Shown: positions 9,491-17,535 of the stretch, piece after piece
How the letters are laid out: every line of letters begins with the position of its first letter
How positions within the stretch are numbered: the first letter of the stretch is position 1
DNA from: an uncultured SAR86 cluster bacterium
GTDB taxonomy: Bacteria > Pseudomonadota > Gammaproteobacteria > Magnimaribacterales > Magnimaribacteraceae
DNA length: 33,586 nt
Reading direction: 5' to 3'
NCBI GenBank assembly: GCA_902542325.1
Contig: CACBUE010000011.1
Location: forward strand, 1-33,586
Translations under genes and position numbers: made by a program
The notes under the pieces: model-generated
What the model was told of the DNA's origin: nothing
Database searches by the model: none
What the model saw: the letters and a program-made list of their open reading frames with translations, nothing else

Positions 9491-10934
9491 AACTACTGGA
9501 TTTAAAGAATTCTCTAGGGCAGTTGAGCCTTACCGTCCTGCAAGAGAAAGGGTCTTAGATTTCAAGGAAATCTATACCGATCATGATGATGAAAAACTTG
9601 CTGTCCAAGGCGCTAGATGCATGGATTGTGGAGTTCCTTTTTGCCAATCCGGCGAAGGATGTCCAGTTTATAACCTCATTCCTGAATGGAATGACCTGGT
9701 CTATCAAAACAAATGGGAAGAAGCTTTTGATAAATTAATGCTAACCAATAATTTTCCTGAAGTTACTGGAAGAGTTTGTCCAGCAGTTTGCGAAGGAGCA
9801 TGTGTACTAGGTATTACAGAAAGCCCTGTAGCAATTAAAAACTTAGAATTTGCTATAGCAGATAAAGGCTTTCAAAACGGTTGGCTAAAACCACAAATTC
9901 CCCAAAATAGAACTGGGAAGTCAGTTGCTATAGTTGGTTCAGGTCCAGCAGGACTATCTGCTGCTCAACAGCTTAATAGTGTTGGTCATAACGTAAAAGT
10001 TTACGAAAGAGCAGATCGGATAGGTGGTCTCATGATGTATGGCATTCCCAATATGAAGCTAGATAAATCTATAATCGATCAAAGACTAGAAATAATGGAG
10101 ATGGAAGGCATTGAGTTCTTTACAAACGCAGACGTTGGAGGAAAAGGAGAAAACTCTGTGAGTGTTAAAGAGCTTGATGAGTCAAATGATATCGTCTTAA
10201 TGACAACTGGAGCTACTAATCCAAGAGACTTGCCAATCCCACAAAGAGAAGGTGCGGGAGTTCACTTTGCAATGGATTTCCTGCGAAAAAATACTAAGAG
10301 TTTATTAGACTCCGAACATGATGATGGGAATTTCATATCTGCAAAAGATAAAAATGTGATTGTCATAGGTGGTGGAGACACAGGGACAGACTGTATAGGG
10401 ACTTCTTTGAGACATGGATGTAAATCTTTAATAAATTTTGAGATCATGCCTGAACCTCCGAAAGAAAGAGCAGATAATAATCCTTGGCCTCTGTTCCCAA
10501 GAATATATAAGGTTGATTATGGTCATGAAGAATCTAAAGAAATATATGGTGATGACCCCAGAGTTTATTCAATATCAGGAAAAGAATTCTTAAGAAATGA
10601 AGATGGAACACTAAGAGGAATCAAGACTATTGAAGTTGACAAAAATTTTCAAGAAATCCCTGGCACTGAAAAGGAATGGGAAGCGGATCTGATTTTGCTT
10701 GCTATGGGGTTCCTGGGCCCAGAGGAATATTCGGTACACAGTTTAGATATTCAGCTAGATGAAAGATCTAATTACAAAGCAGAACACAATGTTCACCAAA
10801 CATCTAATCCAAAAGTGTTCGCTGCTGGCGACTGTAGACGAGGGCAATCTCTGGTAGTCTGGGCAATAAATGAAGGCAGGGCTGCAGCTCGAGAAATAGA
10901 TCGGCATTTAATGGGGTCGACAACTCTTAAATAA
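9483..10934 (+). CDS. gltD: Glutamate synthase, small (beta) subunit, NAD(P)H-dependent
   Basis: GltD (483 residues) passes electrons from NAD(P)H through FAD and Fe-S clusters to GltB. The N-terminal cysteine clusters are at 46, 49, 54, 60 (CMDCGVPFC...GC) and 99, 103, 107 (CPAVCEGAC). The FAD-binding motif is GSGPAG at 152-157 and the NAD(P)H-binding motif GGGDTG begins at 296. The C-terminal FAD segment is [17 protein letters not shown]. The sequence, including [22 protein letters not shown] and the MGK-TGF start, is like B. subtilis GltD and plant NADH-GOGAT, and unlike the E. coli type (GRVCPQDRLCEGSC). The ATG lies inside the last gltB codons, so the subunits are translationally coupled. 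It ends 22 bases from the convergent thioesterase gene. Confidence 0.95.
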   Translation: MGKTTGFKEFSRAVEPYRPARERVLDFKEIYTDHDDEKLAVQGARCMDCGVPFCQSGEGCPVYNLIPEWNDLVYQNKWEEAFDKLMLTNNFPEVTGRVCPAVCEGACVLGITESPVAIKNLEFAIADKGFQNGWLKPQIPQNRTGKSVAIVGSGPAGLSAAQQLNSVGHNVKVYERADRIGGLMMYGIPNMKLDKSIIDQRLEIMEMEGIEFFTNADVGGKGENSVSVKELDESNDIVLMTTGATNPRDLPIPQREGAGVHFAMDFLRKNTKSLLDSEHDDGNFISAKDKNVIVIGGGDTGTDCIGTSLRHGCKSLINFEIMPEPPKERADNNPWPLFPRIYKVDYGHEESKEIYGDDPRVYSISGKEFLRNEDGTLRGIKTIEVDKNFQEIPGTEKEWEADLILLAMGFLGPEEYSVHSLDIQLDERSNYKAEHNVHQTSNPKVFAAGDCRRGQSLVVWAINEGRAAAREIDRHLMGSTTLK

Positions 10935-10956
10935 ATGATTTTCTTTTGGAAGAATA

Positions 10957-11826
10957 CTACTTCTTCACAACTCTCATAAGACCTTCCTGGACTGCTGAAG
11001 CAACCAGAACACCTTTTTCAGTGTAAACACTTCCTCTATTGAAGCCTCTTGCATTGCTGGCACTTGGGCTATCAGTAGAATACAACATCCATTCATCAGC
11101 TCTAAAAGAGCGGTGAAACCACATAGCATGGTCTAAGCTTGCGCTCATTACATTACCTTTAGCAAAGCTTAGTTTATGAGGATTCATCGAAGTGCTAAGA
11201 AGCCCCATGTCAGATGCATATGCCAATATAGCTTGGTGTTGCAACGCATTGTCTGGTAGTTTTCCAACTGCTTTCATCCACACATGCTTATAAGGAAGTT
11301 TATTTTTTGGTTCATCAAACATGCTTTCACCAGGTAAATGTCTCATTTCAATTGGCTTTTCCCTAAGAAAGAAATCTCTATACTTTGCTGGCACCTTATC
11401 AATCATTTTCTTTTTGATCTCTAATTCACTGACACATTCATTTGGACCAGGAATGTCTTCCATGTCTATTTGATGAGATGGACCCTTTTCTTTTTTATGA
11501 AAAGATAATGCCATATCAAATATAGGTTCACCTTTCTGAATAGCTACTACACGTCGTGTAGTAAAACTTCCTCCATCACGTGTTCTTTCAACATCATAGA
11601 TTATTGGATACTCCATATCACCCGGGCGAAGAAAATATGCATGTAAAGAGTGAGTATATCTCTTCTCGGGAACTGTTCTTGCTGCGGCCGTTAGTGCCTG
11701 TCCTATTACTTGGCCACCAAAAACTCTGGGGCCCCCTATATTCTCACTTTGGCCCCTAAAAAGATTCTCTTCTAAGGTCTCAAGATCCAATAACTTTATT
11801 AATTTTTCTAGAGCTTTTTTTTGCAT
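10957..11826 (-). CDS. tesB: Acyl-CoA thioesterase II
   Basis: TesB hydrolyses acyl-CoA to free acid and CoA; it is a double hot-dog protein in the cytoplasm. An upstream in-frame start at 11946 would put 120 bases inside the crotonase gene, so I choose the ATG at 11824-11826, giving 289 residues (E. coli TesB has 286) and a start 1 base after the crotonase stop. The family N-terminus ([17 protein letters not shown] at 29-45) follows correctly. The catalytic triad maps to Asp206 (YASDMGLL), Ser230 (Thr in E. coli) and Gln280 ([10 protein letters not shown]); the DHAMWFHR motif follows Ser230. It is the last gene of the cysE-crotonase-tesB cluster. Physiological substrate unknown. Confidence 0.9.
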   Translation of the reverse strand: MQKKALEKLIKLLDLETLEENLFRGQSENIGGPRVFGGQVIGQALTAAARTVPEKRYTHSLHAYFLRPGDMEYPIIYDVERTRDGGSFTTRRVVAIQKGEPIFDMALSFHKKEKGPSHQIDMEDIPGPNECVSELEIKKKMIDKVPAKYRDFFLREKPIEMRHLPGESMFDEPKNKLPYKHVWMKAVGKLPDNALQHQAILAYASDMGLLSTSMNPHKLSFAKGNVMSASLDHAMWFHRSFRADEWMLYSTDSPSASNARGFNRGSVYTEKGVLVASAVQEGLMRVVKK

Positions 11827-11827
11827 A

Positions 11828-12709
11828 CTAAGTAAATTTCTTTTCTTCCCACCAAGGGTAATGTTCAGGCATATCTTTAGAGACTTTGTTGGGGAAATTA
11901 GGTGATCTTTTTTCAAGAAAAGAGTTAACACCTTCTTTGGCATCATCTCCTCTACCTAATTCATATATAAACCTTGAATCAACTTTGTGAGCCTCCATAG
12001 GATGGTCCGCTCCTAACATCTTCCATAACATCTGTCTTGTTAGAGAAACTGATATCGATGAAGTGTTTTGAATAATTTCATATGCTATAGACCTCGCCTC
12101 TTCTAGAAGTTCATCCGGTTTATGGATAGAACGAATTAAGCCTCCTTCTTTGGCCTCTAACGCACTAAAAACCTTTCCAGAGTATGTCCATTCTAACGCT
12201 TTGCTTATACCTACTAAACGTGGCAGAAACCAACTTGAAGCAGCCTCAGGCACTAAACCTCTTCTAGCAAAAACAAATCCAAACTTAGCATCCTCACTGG
12301 CAAGCCTAATATCCATTGGTAAAGTCATGGTCACACCTACTCCAACAGCGGGACCATTAATTGCGGCTATGATAGGTTTTGGACAGTCAAATATTGATAA
12401 AGTAGTCCTTCCACCACCATCCCTCATCCATTCTGGATCTTTTTTGTGATCGATCTCATCACCCTTATTACTTCTAACATCTCTGTTAAAAGTATTAGAT
12501 CCAGAAGATAGATCAGCTCCTGCACAAAATCCTCTACCTTCACCTGTAACAATTATCACTCTCACATCGTCATCTCTCCCCGCTTCATCAAATGCAGATA
12601 TTAATTCATCCATCATCTGGCCTGTAAAAGCATTTAGTTTTTCAGGACGGTTTAAGGTGAGAGTTAAAATGTTGCTCTCTACTTCATATTTTATAGTTTC
12701 ATATTTCAT
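11828..12709 (-). CDS. Enoyl-CoA hydratase/isomerase (crotonase) family protein
   Basis: A 293-residue crotonase-fold protein, which polarises an acyl-CoA thioester in an oxyanion hole. The N-terminal LNRPEKLNAF and the first oxyanion-hole segment RGFCAGADLSSG (about 59-70) are clear, as is the second glycine segment NGPAVGVGVTMTLPMDIRLAS (118-138). One catalytic acid is present, Glu155 in GLVPEAASSW. The other glutamate of true hydratases (the E of GGGCEL) is replaced by Thr127, so isomerase, hydrolase or another crotonase activity is as likely as hydration. Residues 70-95 form an insert rich in charged residues. The ATG at 12709 follows AGGAAG at 12715-12720, which overlaps the cysE stop. 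It is placed between cysE and tesB in a same-strand cluster. Confidence 0.88.
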   Translation of the reverse strand: MKYETIKYEVESNILTLTLNRPEKLNAFTGQMMDELISAFDEAGRDDDVRVIIVTGEGRGFCAGADLSSGSNTFNRDVRSNKGDEIDHKKDPEWMRDGGGRTTLSIFDCPKPIIAAINGPAVGVGVTMTLPMDIRLASEDAKFGFVFARRGLVPEAASSWFLPRLVGISKALEWTYSGKVFSALEAKEGGLIRSIHKPDELLEEARSIAYEIIQNTSSISVSLTRQMLWKMLGADHPMEAHKVDSRFIYELGRGDDAKEGVNSFLEKRSPNFPNKVSKDMPEHYPWWEEKKFT

Positions 12710-12718
12710 CCATGCTTC

Positions 12719-13507
12719 CTATTCAATTAAATGATCGATTTCATCTGCAGGTACATTATCTGCCGCTTGACTTACCTCTTTTGCCGGAACACCTGCAACT
12801 GTTGAGCCTTCCTTAACGTCCTCGAGGACAACACTCCCAGCAGCTATTTTAGCATTACGCCCAATCTGTACATTTCCAAGCACTGTAGAAGAAGCACTCA
12901 AAAGGACACCCTCCATTACCTTGGGATGTCTATCTCCTGTTTCTTTACCAGTGCCGCCTAAAGTTACCCCTTGGAAAATTGAGACATTATCCTTAATAAC
13001 TGAGGTTTCTCCTATAACAACTCCTGTACCATGGTCGATCATTATTCCCTTACCTAATTTTGCTGCTGGATGAATATCTACTCCATAAACTTCAGATGTT
13101 CTACTCTGAAAATAATGAGCTAGAGTATGTCGTGAATTTTCCCATAACCAGCTAGCTACTCTATGAGATTGCAAGGACTTAAATCCCTTAAAAAACAACA
13201 GAGGCTCAGACAGGTATTTGCAGGAAGGATCTTTCTCCTTTGCTGCAATAAGATCCGTCATAGTTCCTACAAGAATTTCTTCGCTTGAATTAATTGCATC
13301 TTTAATGACACTTCTAAGCATCATAGGTTGTACCGAACTGCTCCCAAGATCATTTGCGATTAGATCTGCAATCGCTGCAGAAAAGGAGCTATGCTCCAAT
13401 ATGGTCGTATGAAAAAAACTTGCCAGTACAGGTTCTGCTTTAACTCTCTTTTGAGTTTCGTTTTGAATCGTGTTCCAAATATTTTCTATAGGTTCCTTAT
13501 CTTTCAT
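12719..13507 (-). CDS. cysE: Serine O-acetyltransferase
   Basis: CysE (262 residues) acetylates L-serine with acetyl-CoA, the committed step of cysteine synthesis. The alpha-helical N-terminal domain is followed by the left-handed beta-helix of hexapeptide repeats (about 140-240). The catalytic pair and substrate residues are His159 (DHGTG), Asp144/His146 (GVDIHP) and His194 (DRHPKV). GVTLGGTGKETGDRHP is the diagnostic loop. The C-terminus is DHLIE, without the terminal isoleucine by which E. coli CysE docks into CysK, so formation of the cysteine synthase complex is doubtful. The gene is divergent from the cobS-like gene across 80 bases and is the first of the cysE-crotonase-tesB cluster. 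Confidence 0.94.
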   Translation of the reverse strand: MKDKEPIENIWNTIQNETQKRVKAEPVLASFFHTTILEHSSFSAAIADLIANDLGSSSVQPMMLRSVIKDAINSSEEILVGTMTDLIAAKEKDPSCKYLSEPLLFFKGFKSLQSHRVASWLWENSRHTLAHYFQSRTSEVYGVDIHPAAKLGKGIMIDHGTGVVIGETSVIKDNVSIFQGVTLGGTGKETGDRHPKVMEGVLLSASSTVLGNVQIGRNAKIAAGSVVLEDVKEGSTVAGVPAKEVSQAADNVPADEIDHLIE

Positions 13508-13513
13508 ATGACT

Positions 13514-13578
13514 ATTGTACTTCAGCCTAAGTATTGCTGAAACGGTTCAAATCAGGATAATGGGCGCCTCCCTATAAT
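13514..13578. promoter_or_regulatory. Divergent promoter region between cysE and the cobS-like gene
   Basis: The 80-base gap contains a perfect TATAAT at 13573-13578 for the plus-strand gene, ending 9 bases before its ATG, and TACAAT at 13519-13514 (minus strand), ending 6 bases before the cysE ATG. Both predict leaders of 0-3 bases. No convincing -35 is present for either; a second plus-strand possibility is TTGCTG (13534-13539), 16 bases, GATAAT (13556-13561), which would give a conventional leader. No Shine-Dalgarno sequence precedes either gene. Inference only. Confidence 0.4.
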
Positions 13579-13587
13579 TAATTAAAC

Positions 13588-14571
13588 ATGAATAATAAAA
13601 CCGATAACGAAATCCCAGATCTTGAGATAGATGTAAGAAAAACGTTTGATATAGATATTGACCTTAAGGTAATGGCCTTTAAAGAACCAAATGAATATGT
13701 ACCTAGTATCGATGAATCTTATAAATTCGATAAAAATACTACTTTAGCTATCCTTGCTGGGTTTGCTCATAATCGAAGAGTAATGATTCAAGGTTATCAT
13801 GGCTCAGGTAAATCAACCCACATTGAACAAGTAGCTGCCAGACTGAATTGGCCATGCATCAGAGTTAATCTAGATAGCCATATAAGTAGAATAGATTTAC
13901 TAGGCAAAGATGCAATAACTTTAAAAGATGGAAAACAGATAACTGAATTTAAAGAAGGTATTCTTCCATGGGCTCTTCAAACACCTACTGCCTTAGTCTT
14001 TGATGAATATGATGCGGGACGACCTGATGTAATGTTTGTTATTCAAAGAGTTCTAGAAGTAGAGGGTAAATTAACTTTACTAGATCAAAATAAAGTTATC
14101 TCTCCCCATTCAGGATTTAGATTATTTGCAACAGCAAATACCGTAGGCTTGGGTGATACATCAGGTCTTTATCACGGAACACAGCAGATAAATCAGGGGC
14201 AGATGGACAGATGGCATATCGTCTCAACCCTAAATTATCTTGATCCAGAACTAGAATTAAAGGTTGTTCTTTCAAAAGTACCTAGTCTGGATAACAAAGA
14301 AGGCCTAGAGGTTGCAAGAAATATGATTTCTGTAGCTAATCTGTCTAGGCAAGGTTTTGCAAATGGAGATATATCAACTTTAATGTCTCCAAGAACAGTA
14401 ATTAGTTGGGCTGAAAATTTTAAAATCTTTAGTGATCTTAATAAGTCCTTTGAAATAACCTTTCTTAATAAATGTGATGAAACAGAGAGGGTTATAATTG
14501 CAGAGTACTACCAAAGGTGTTTTGATTCTGAAACCGCAGATTCTATTGCTGAAGAAGTAGAAAAGGTTTAA
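13588..14571 (+). CDS. cobS: CobS-like AAA+ ATPase (MoxR-type)
   Basis: A 327-residue AAA+ ATPase that matches aerobic cobaltochelatase subunit CobS (332 residues in P. denitrificans). CobS and CobT form the ATP-driven chaperone part that works with the large subunit CobN to insert cobalt into hydrogenobyrinic acid diamide. Walker A is GYHGSGKST at 69-77, Walker B is VFDEYDAG at about 137-144, and the sensor segment is FATANTVGLGDTSGLYHGT. The N-terminal region with KVMAFKEPNEYVPSID is typical of CobS. No cobN or other cobalamin gene is in the window, so a role in cobalamin synthesis is not shown. By analogy with MoxR/VWA pairs (NorQ/NorD, CbbQ/CbbO) it may assist another metalloenzyme. It is 9 bases upstream of the cobT-like gene. 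Confidence 0.85.
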   Translation: MNNKTDNEIPDLEIDVRKTFDIDIDLKVMAFKEPNEYVPSIDESYKFDKNTTLAILAGFAHNRRVMIQGYHGSGKSTHIEQVAARLNWPCIRVNLDSHISRIDLLGKDAITLKDGKQITEFKEGILPWALQTPTALVFDEYDAGRPDVMFVIQRVLEVEGKLTLLDQNKVISPHSGFRLFATANTVGLGDTSGLYHGTQQINQGQMDRWHIVSTLNYLDPELELKVVLSKVPSLDNKEGLEVARNMISVANLSRQGFANGDISTLMSPRTVISWAENFKIFSDLNKSFEITFLNKCDETERVIIAEYYQRCFDSETADSIAEEVEKV

Positions 14572-14580
14572 GTAGCCAAC

Positions 14581-16338
14581 ATGGCATCAAAAAACTCTCA
14601 ATCAGAGACCATAAAAGAAGCCGTTACAGCTGCAACTAGAGCAATATCAGGCAACAAAGAATTAGAAATTAATTTTGGAGGAATGGGCTCATCACTGCCT
14701 CATCCACCTAAAACGCTTAAAGAGTTATCAGCTTACAGAGGAAAAGCTGATTCTCTTGCTTGTGTAGAAAAATACAGAGATAAATCGGTCAGGATTACCG
14801 CAAGCAACGAGAAAGTTAATACTCTAATTAAAGTTATGGAGGATTCAAGAGTAGAAATACTTGGGTCGATAAACTATCCAGGTATAGCAACAAATATCAA
14901 ATCTAAATTTGATGATAAATGTAAATTATACGAAAGCTTTGAAGATCACGAAGATCATCTAGAAATTGCTTTAGAAACTTGGCTAAGAAATTTATGCCTT
15001 CCAAACATTGAATCAAACAATTCCAGTTTATTTCTGAAATACTGGGGCAAGGTTTTTGATAATCATGAAACAGAGTTCAAAGAAAGATTAAAAGAATCAC
15101 TGAATGACCAAACTAAATTTCAAGAGATTGCTGAAGACTTTTTAAAGAGTCTAAATATTGATCAAGAAGAAAATGAACAAGAAGAGAGTGATTTAGAAGA
15201 TGAGAATGAACAAGAAGAAGAATCAGCTTCTGAAAGTGGAGAAGATGAAGAATCTCAAGAATCTGAAAGCTCACCAGAACAAGACAATCAAGAAGGCGAT
15301 GAAGAGACTGATGCGGATTCTGGAGACATAGATGAAGATGCGATTGTAGATGAAAATCAAGAAATCATGACTAATCAATCATGGCTTGAATCTCTTGTAG
15401 GTCAAACTTCAACATTCTCATATAAAGTCTATACAAGAAATTTTGACGAGGAAATCAAAGCAGAGGATTTATGCAGCCCCGAAGAGCTTCAGAGGCTTAG
15501 AAAACATCTTGATCAACTTATGGGTCCCAGTAAGGCTACAATCTCTAAATTAGCTCATCGATTACAAAGATTTTTAATGGCCCAACAAAATAGATCTTGG
15601 GAATTTAATAAAGAAGAAGGAATGTTAGACTCAGCGCGTTTACATAAAATCATTACCGATCCTCTTACCCCTTTAACTTACAAAATAGAGAAGGATACTG
15701 AATTCCGAGATACGAGCGTTTCTCTTCTGGTAGACAGTTCTGGGTCTATGAGAGGTAGATCTATGACAGTAGCGGCAATTTGTGCCGATATAATAAGCAC
15801 TACTCTAGAGCGTTGTAATGTAAAGACTGAGGTTTTGGGCTTCACGACTAAGCAATGGAAGGGAGGAGAGAGTAGAAAATTGTGGATGGAAAATGGTAAG
15901 CCAGAAAATCCAGGAAGGTTAAATGATATAAGACATATTATTTTCAAATCGGCTGATACACCATGGAGAAGAGGACAAAAAAACTTTGGATTAATGCTTA
16001 GGGAAGGTTTGCTAAAAGAAAATGTTGATGGAGAGGCGCTCATTTGGGCTCATGATAGACTTGCAAGAAGAACTGAACAGAGAAAGATACTCATGGTAAT
16101 TTCTGATGGAGCTCCGGTAGACGATAGTACCTTATCAACTAATCCAACTAATTTCTTAGATCTTCATTTAAGACAAGTAATACATTCTATCGAAACACAA
16201 TCAGATATTAATCTAATAGCAATCGGTATTGGTCATGACGTAACTCGCTACTATAAAAATGCTGTTACCATTCATAGGGCTGAAGAGCTTGGTGGAGCAA
16301 TGTTAGAACAGTTAACAGATCTTTTTAAAGTAGATTAA
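14581..16338 (+). CDS. cobT: CobT-like VWA-domain protein
   Basis: A 585-residue partner of the CobS-like ATPase, shaped like cobaltochelatase subunit CobT. The N-terminal helical domain (1-190) is followed by a very acidic, Glu/Ser/Asp-rich linker at about 194-260, then a conserved region ([19 protein letters not shown]) and a C-terminal von Willebrand A domain. The MIDAS metal site begins DSSGSMRG at 385-392. GLMLREGLL and the [11 protein letters not shown] strand give the rest of the VWA fold. Acidic linkers at this place are also found in CobT and in magnesium chelatase ChlD. Adjacent genes form an operon-like pair without CobN. Transcription may continue toward the di-iron genes, although those have their own promoter 80 bases on. 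Confidence 0.85.
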   Translation: MASKNSQSETIKEAVTAATRAISGNKELEINFGGMGSSLPHPPKTLKELSAYRGKADSLACVEKYRDKSVRITASNEKVNTLIKVMEDSRVEILGSINYPGIATNIKSKFDDKCKLYESFEDHEDHLEIALETWLRNLCLPNIESNNSSLFLKYWGKVFDNHETEFKERLKESLNDQTKFQEIAEDFLKSLNIDQEENEQEESDLEDENEQEEESASESGEDEESQESESSPEQDNQEGDEETDADSGDIDEDAIVDENQEIMTNQSWLESLVGQTSTFSYKVYTRNFDEEIKAEDLCSPEELQRLRKHLDQLMGPSKATISKLAHRLQRFLMAQQNRSWEFNKEEGMLDSARLHKIITDPLTPLTYKIEKDTEFRDTSVSLLVDSSGSMRGRSMTVAAICADIISTTLERCNVKTEVLGFTTKQWKGGESRKLWMENGKPENPGRLNDIRHIIFKSADTPWRRGQKNFGLMLREGLLKENVDGEALIWAHDRLARRTEQRKILMVISDGAPVDDSTLSTNPTNFLDLHLRQVIHSIETQSDINLIAIGIGHDVTRYYKNAVTIHRAEELGGAMLEQLTDLFKVD

Positions 16339-16374
16339 AAAATTTACTTTTCATGTCTTGTGATAAAAGCAGTT

Positions 16375-16411
16375 TTGACTGATTTAATGTAAACTATATA
16401 AAATTTTAGGA
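16375..16411 (+). promoter_or_regulatory. Sigma-70-type promoter and RBS for the tandem di-iron genes
   Basis: In the 80-base gap after cobT, TTGACT (16375-16380) is followed at 16 bases by TATAAA (16397-16402); each matches the consensus at five of six positions. AGGA at 16408-16411 sits 7 bases before the ATG at 16419 and is a good ribosome-binding site. The expected start near 16409 would leave a leader of about 10 bases, in which the Shine-Dalgarno sequence lies at the very 5' end. This is the best-formed protein-gene promoter in the window and suggests strong, separate expression of the two di-iron proteins. Confidence 0.55.
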
Positions 16412-16418
16412 AATATAA

Positions 16419-17528
16419 ATGCGAATAACAAAAGTAGAAAACTGTCCATCAGATATCAGGTACTTTGATGATCATGATGATAATCTAGAAAATAAACTCG
16501 AACCAAAAGATGTTGAAGATATTGTCGAGATTTTCCAAACGCCTTTAACAGGTACGTATAATTGGGACTATACACATGCAGATAATCGTCTCAAAAAGCT
16601 TTATGAACTCGGTAAAAAATTAAATTGGAATGCAACTTTAGATCTAGATTGGTCAAAAGATCCATATCCACACACTCAATGGGCAACTAATCCAGAATTT
16701 CAACAGCTCAAAGGTTTCAAACCCTATGATGACCTCCCTGAGGAAAAGAAAATTGAGTGTTCATGGCATCTTTTAGCAAGTGGTTTGAGTCAAATCGTCC
16801 ATGGTGAACAGGGTGCATTGCTAGTAGCTTCTCAGCTAGTCTCATGCGCACCTACATATAATGCTAAGCTTTATGCTGCTTCCCAAACTTTTGATGAGGC
16901 ACGCCATGTTGAAGTCTTTAATAAGTATCTTCAAGAGAGAATTGGATGGAATTATCCAGTTATGCCAGGACTTAAATTGCTTTTAGACAAAATACTTTCT
17001 GATCCAAGATGGGATCTCAAATTCATTGGAATGCAAATTATTATTGAAGGACTTGCTCTCGCTGCGTTTGAAAGACAAAGAGCTGCTGCGATGGACCCAT
17101 TACTGAAGGACCTCTTTTACCTAGTAATTAGGGATGAAGCCAGACATGTAACATTTGGTGTGAATTATCTAGAAGAATTTGTAGATACATTATCTGATGA
17201 AGAGAAAGAAGATAGAGCCGATTTTGCTTATGAAGCATGCGTAGTTATGAGAAATAGATTTGGATCTGATAACGTCATGAAACATTACGGGTGGAATGTT
17301 GAAGAGGCACAGCAAGTTCTAAATCAATCTGAAACATCAAGACTTTTTAACAATCTATTATTTTCTAAGATCATGCCAAATCTAAAGAGAATAGGTTTAT
17401 TAACAGATAAGACCTTAGAAAAATACGAAGAGATGGATATTCTCCAATTCCAAGATCTAGAGGATAATGGGAGCATTGATTGGGATGAATTATCTCAACC
17501 CCTAGATTATTCCTCCAAAACTGCTTAA
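16419..17528 (+). CDS. Ferritin-like di-iron carboxylate protein, copy 1
   Basis: A 369-residue soluble protein with a complete set of di-iron ligands for a four-helix bundle: Glu130 (HGEQGALL), Glu160-x-x-His163 (FDEARHVEVF), Glu210 (MQIIIEGLALAAF) and Glu240-x-x-His243 (RDEARHVTFG). This E/ExxH/E/ExxH pattern is that of ribonucleotide reductase R2-like proteins, bacterial multicomponent monooxygenases and AurF-like N-oxygenases, so an O2-activating oxidase or oxygenase is likely. The substrate cannot be read from the sequence. The N-terminal 110 residues (TYNWDYT, LYELGKKLNW, LDLDWSK) are shared with the next gene and form a family-specific extension. No signal peptide or membrane span is seen. 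It is the first gene of a tandem pair downstream of the CobS/CobT-like genes. Confidence 0.82.
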   Translation: MRITKVENCPSDIRYFDDHDDNLENKLEPKDVEDIVEIFQTPLTGTYNWDYTHADNRLKKLYELGKKLNWNATLDLDWSKDPYPHTQWATNPEFQQLKGFKPYDDLPEEKKIECSWHLLASGLSQIVHGEQGALLVASQLVSCAPTYNAKLYAASQTFDEARHVEVFNKYLQERIGWNYPVMPGLKLLLDKILSDPRWDLKFIGMQIIIEGLALAAFERQRAAAMDPLLKDLFYLVIRDEARHVTFGVNYLEEFVDTLSDEEKEDRADFAYEACVVMRNRFGSDNVMKHYGWNVEEAQQVLNQSETSRLFNNLLFSKIMPNLKRIGLLTDKTLEKYEEMDILQFQDLEDNGSIDWDELSQPLDYSSKTA

Positions 17529-17535
17529 TTACGAT

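Noticed and set aside
10950-10968. Possible terminator hairpin between gltD and tesB (GAAGAA/TTCTTC)
   Set aside because: Short AT-rich stem with no T run on either strand.
11827-11946. A 40-residue N-terminal extension of the thioesterase
   Set aside because: It would overlap the crotonase gene by about 120 bases and is not homologous to TesB; the ATG at 11826 gives the family length.
15160-15360. Repetitive GAA/GAT-rich DNA as a possible repeat array
   Set aside because: It is the acidic linker of the CobT-like protein; the coding frame is intact and no repeat unit recurs exactly.
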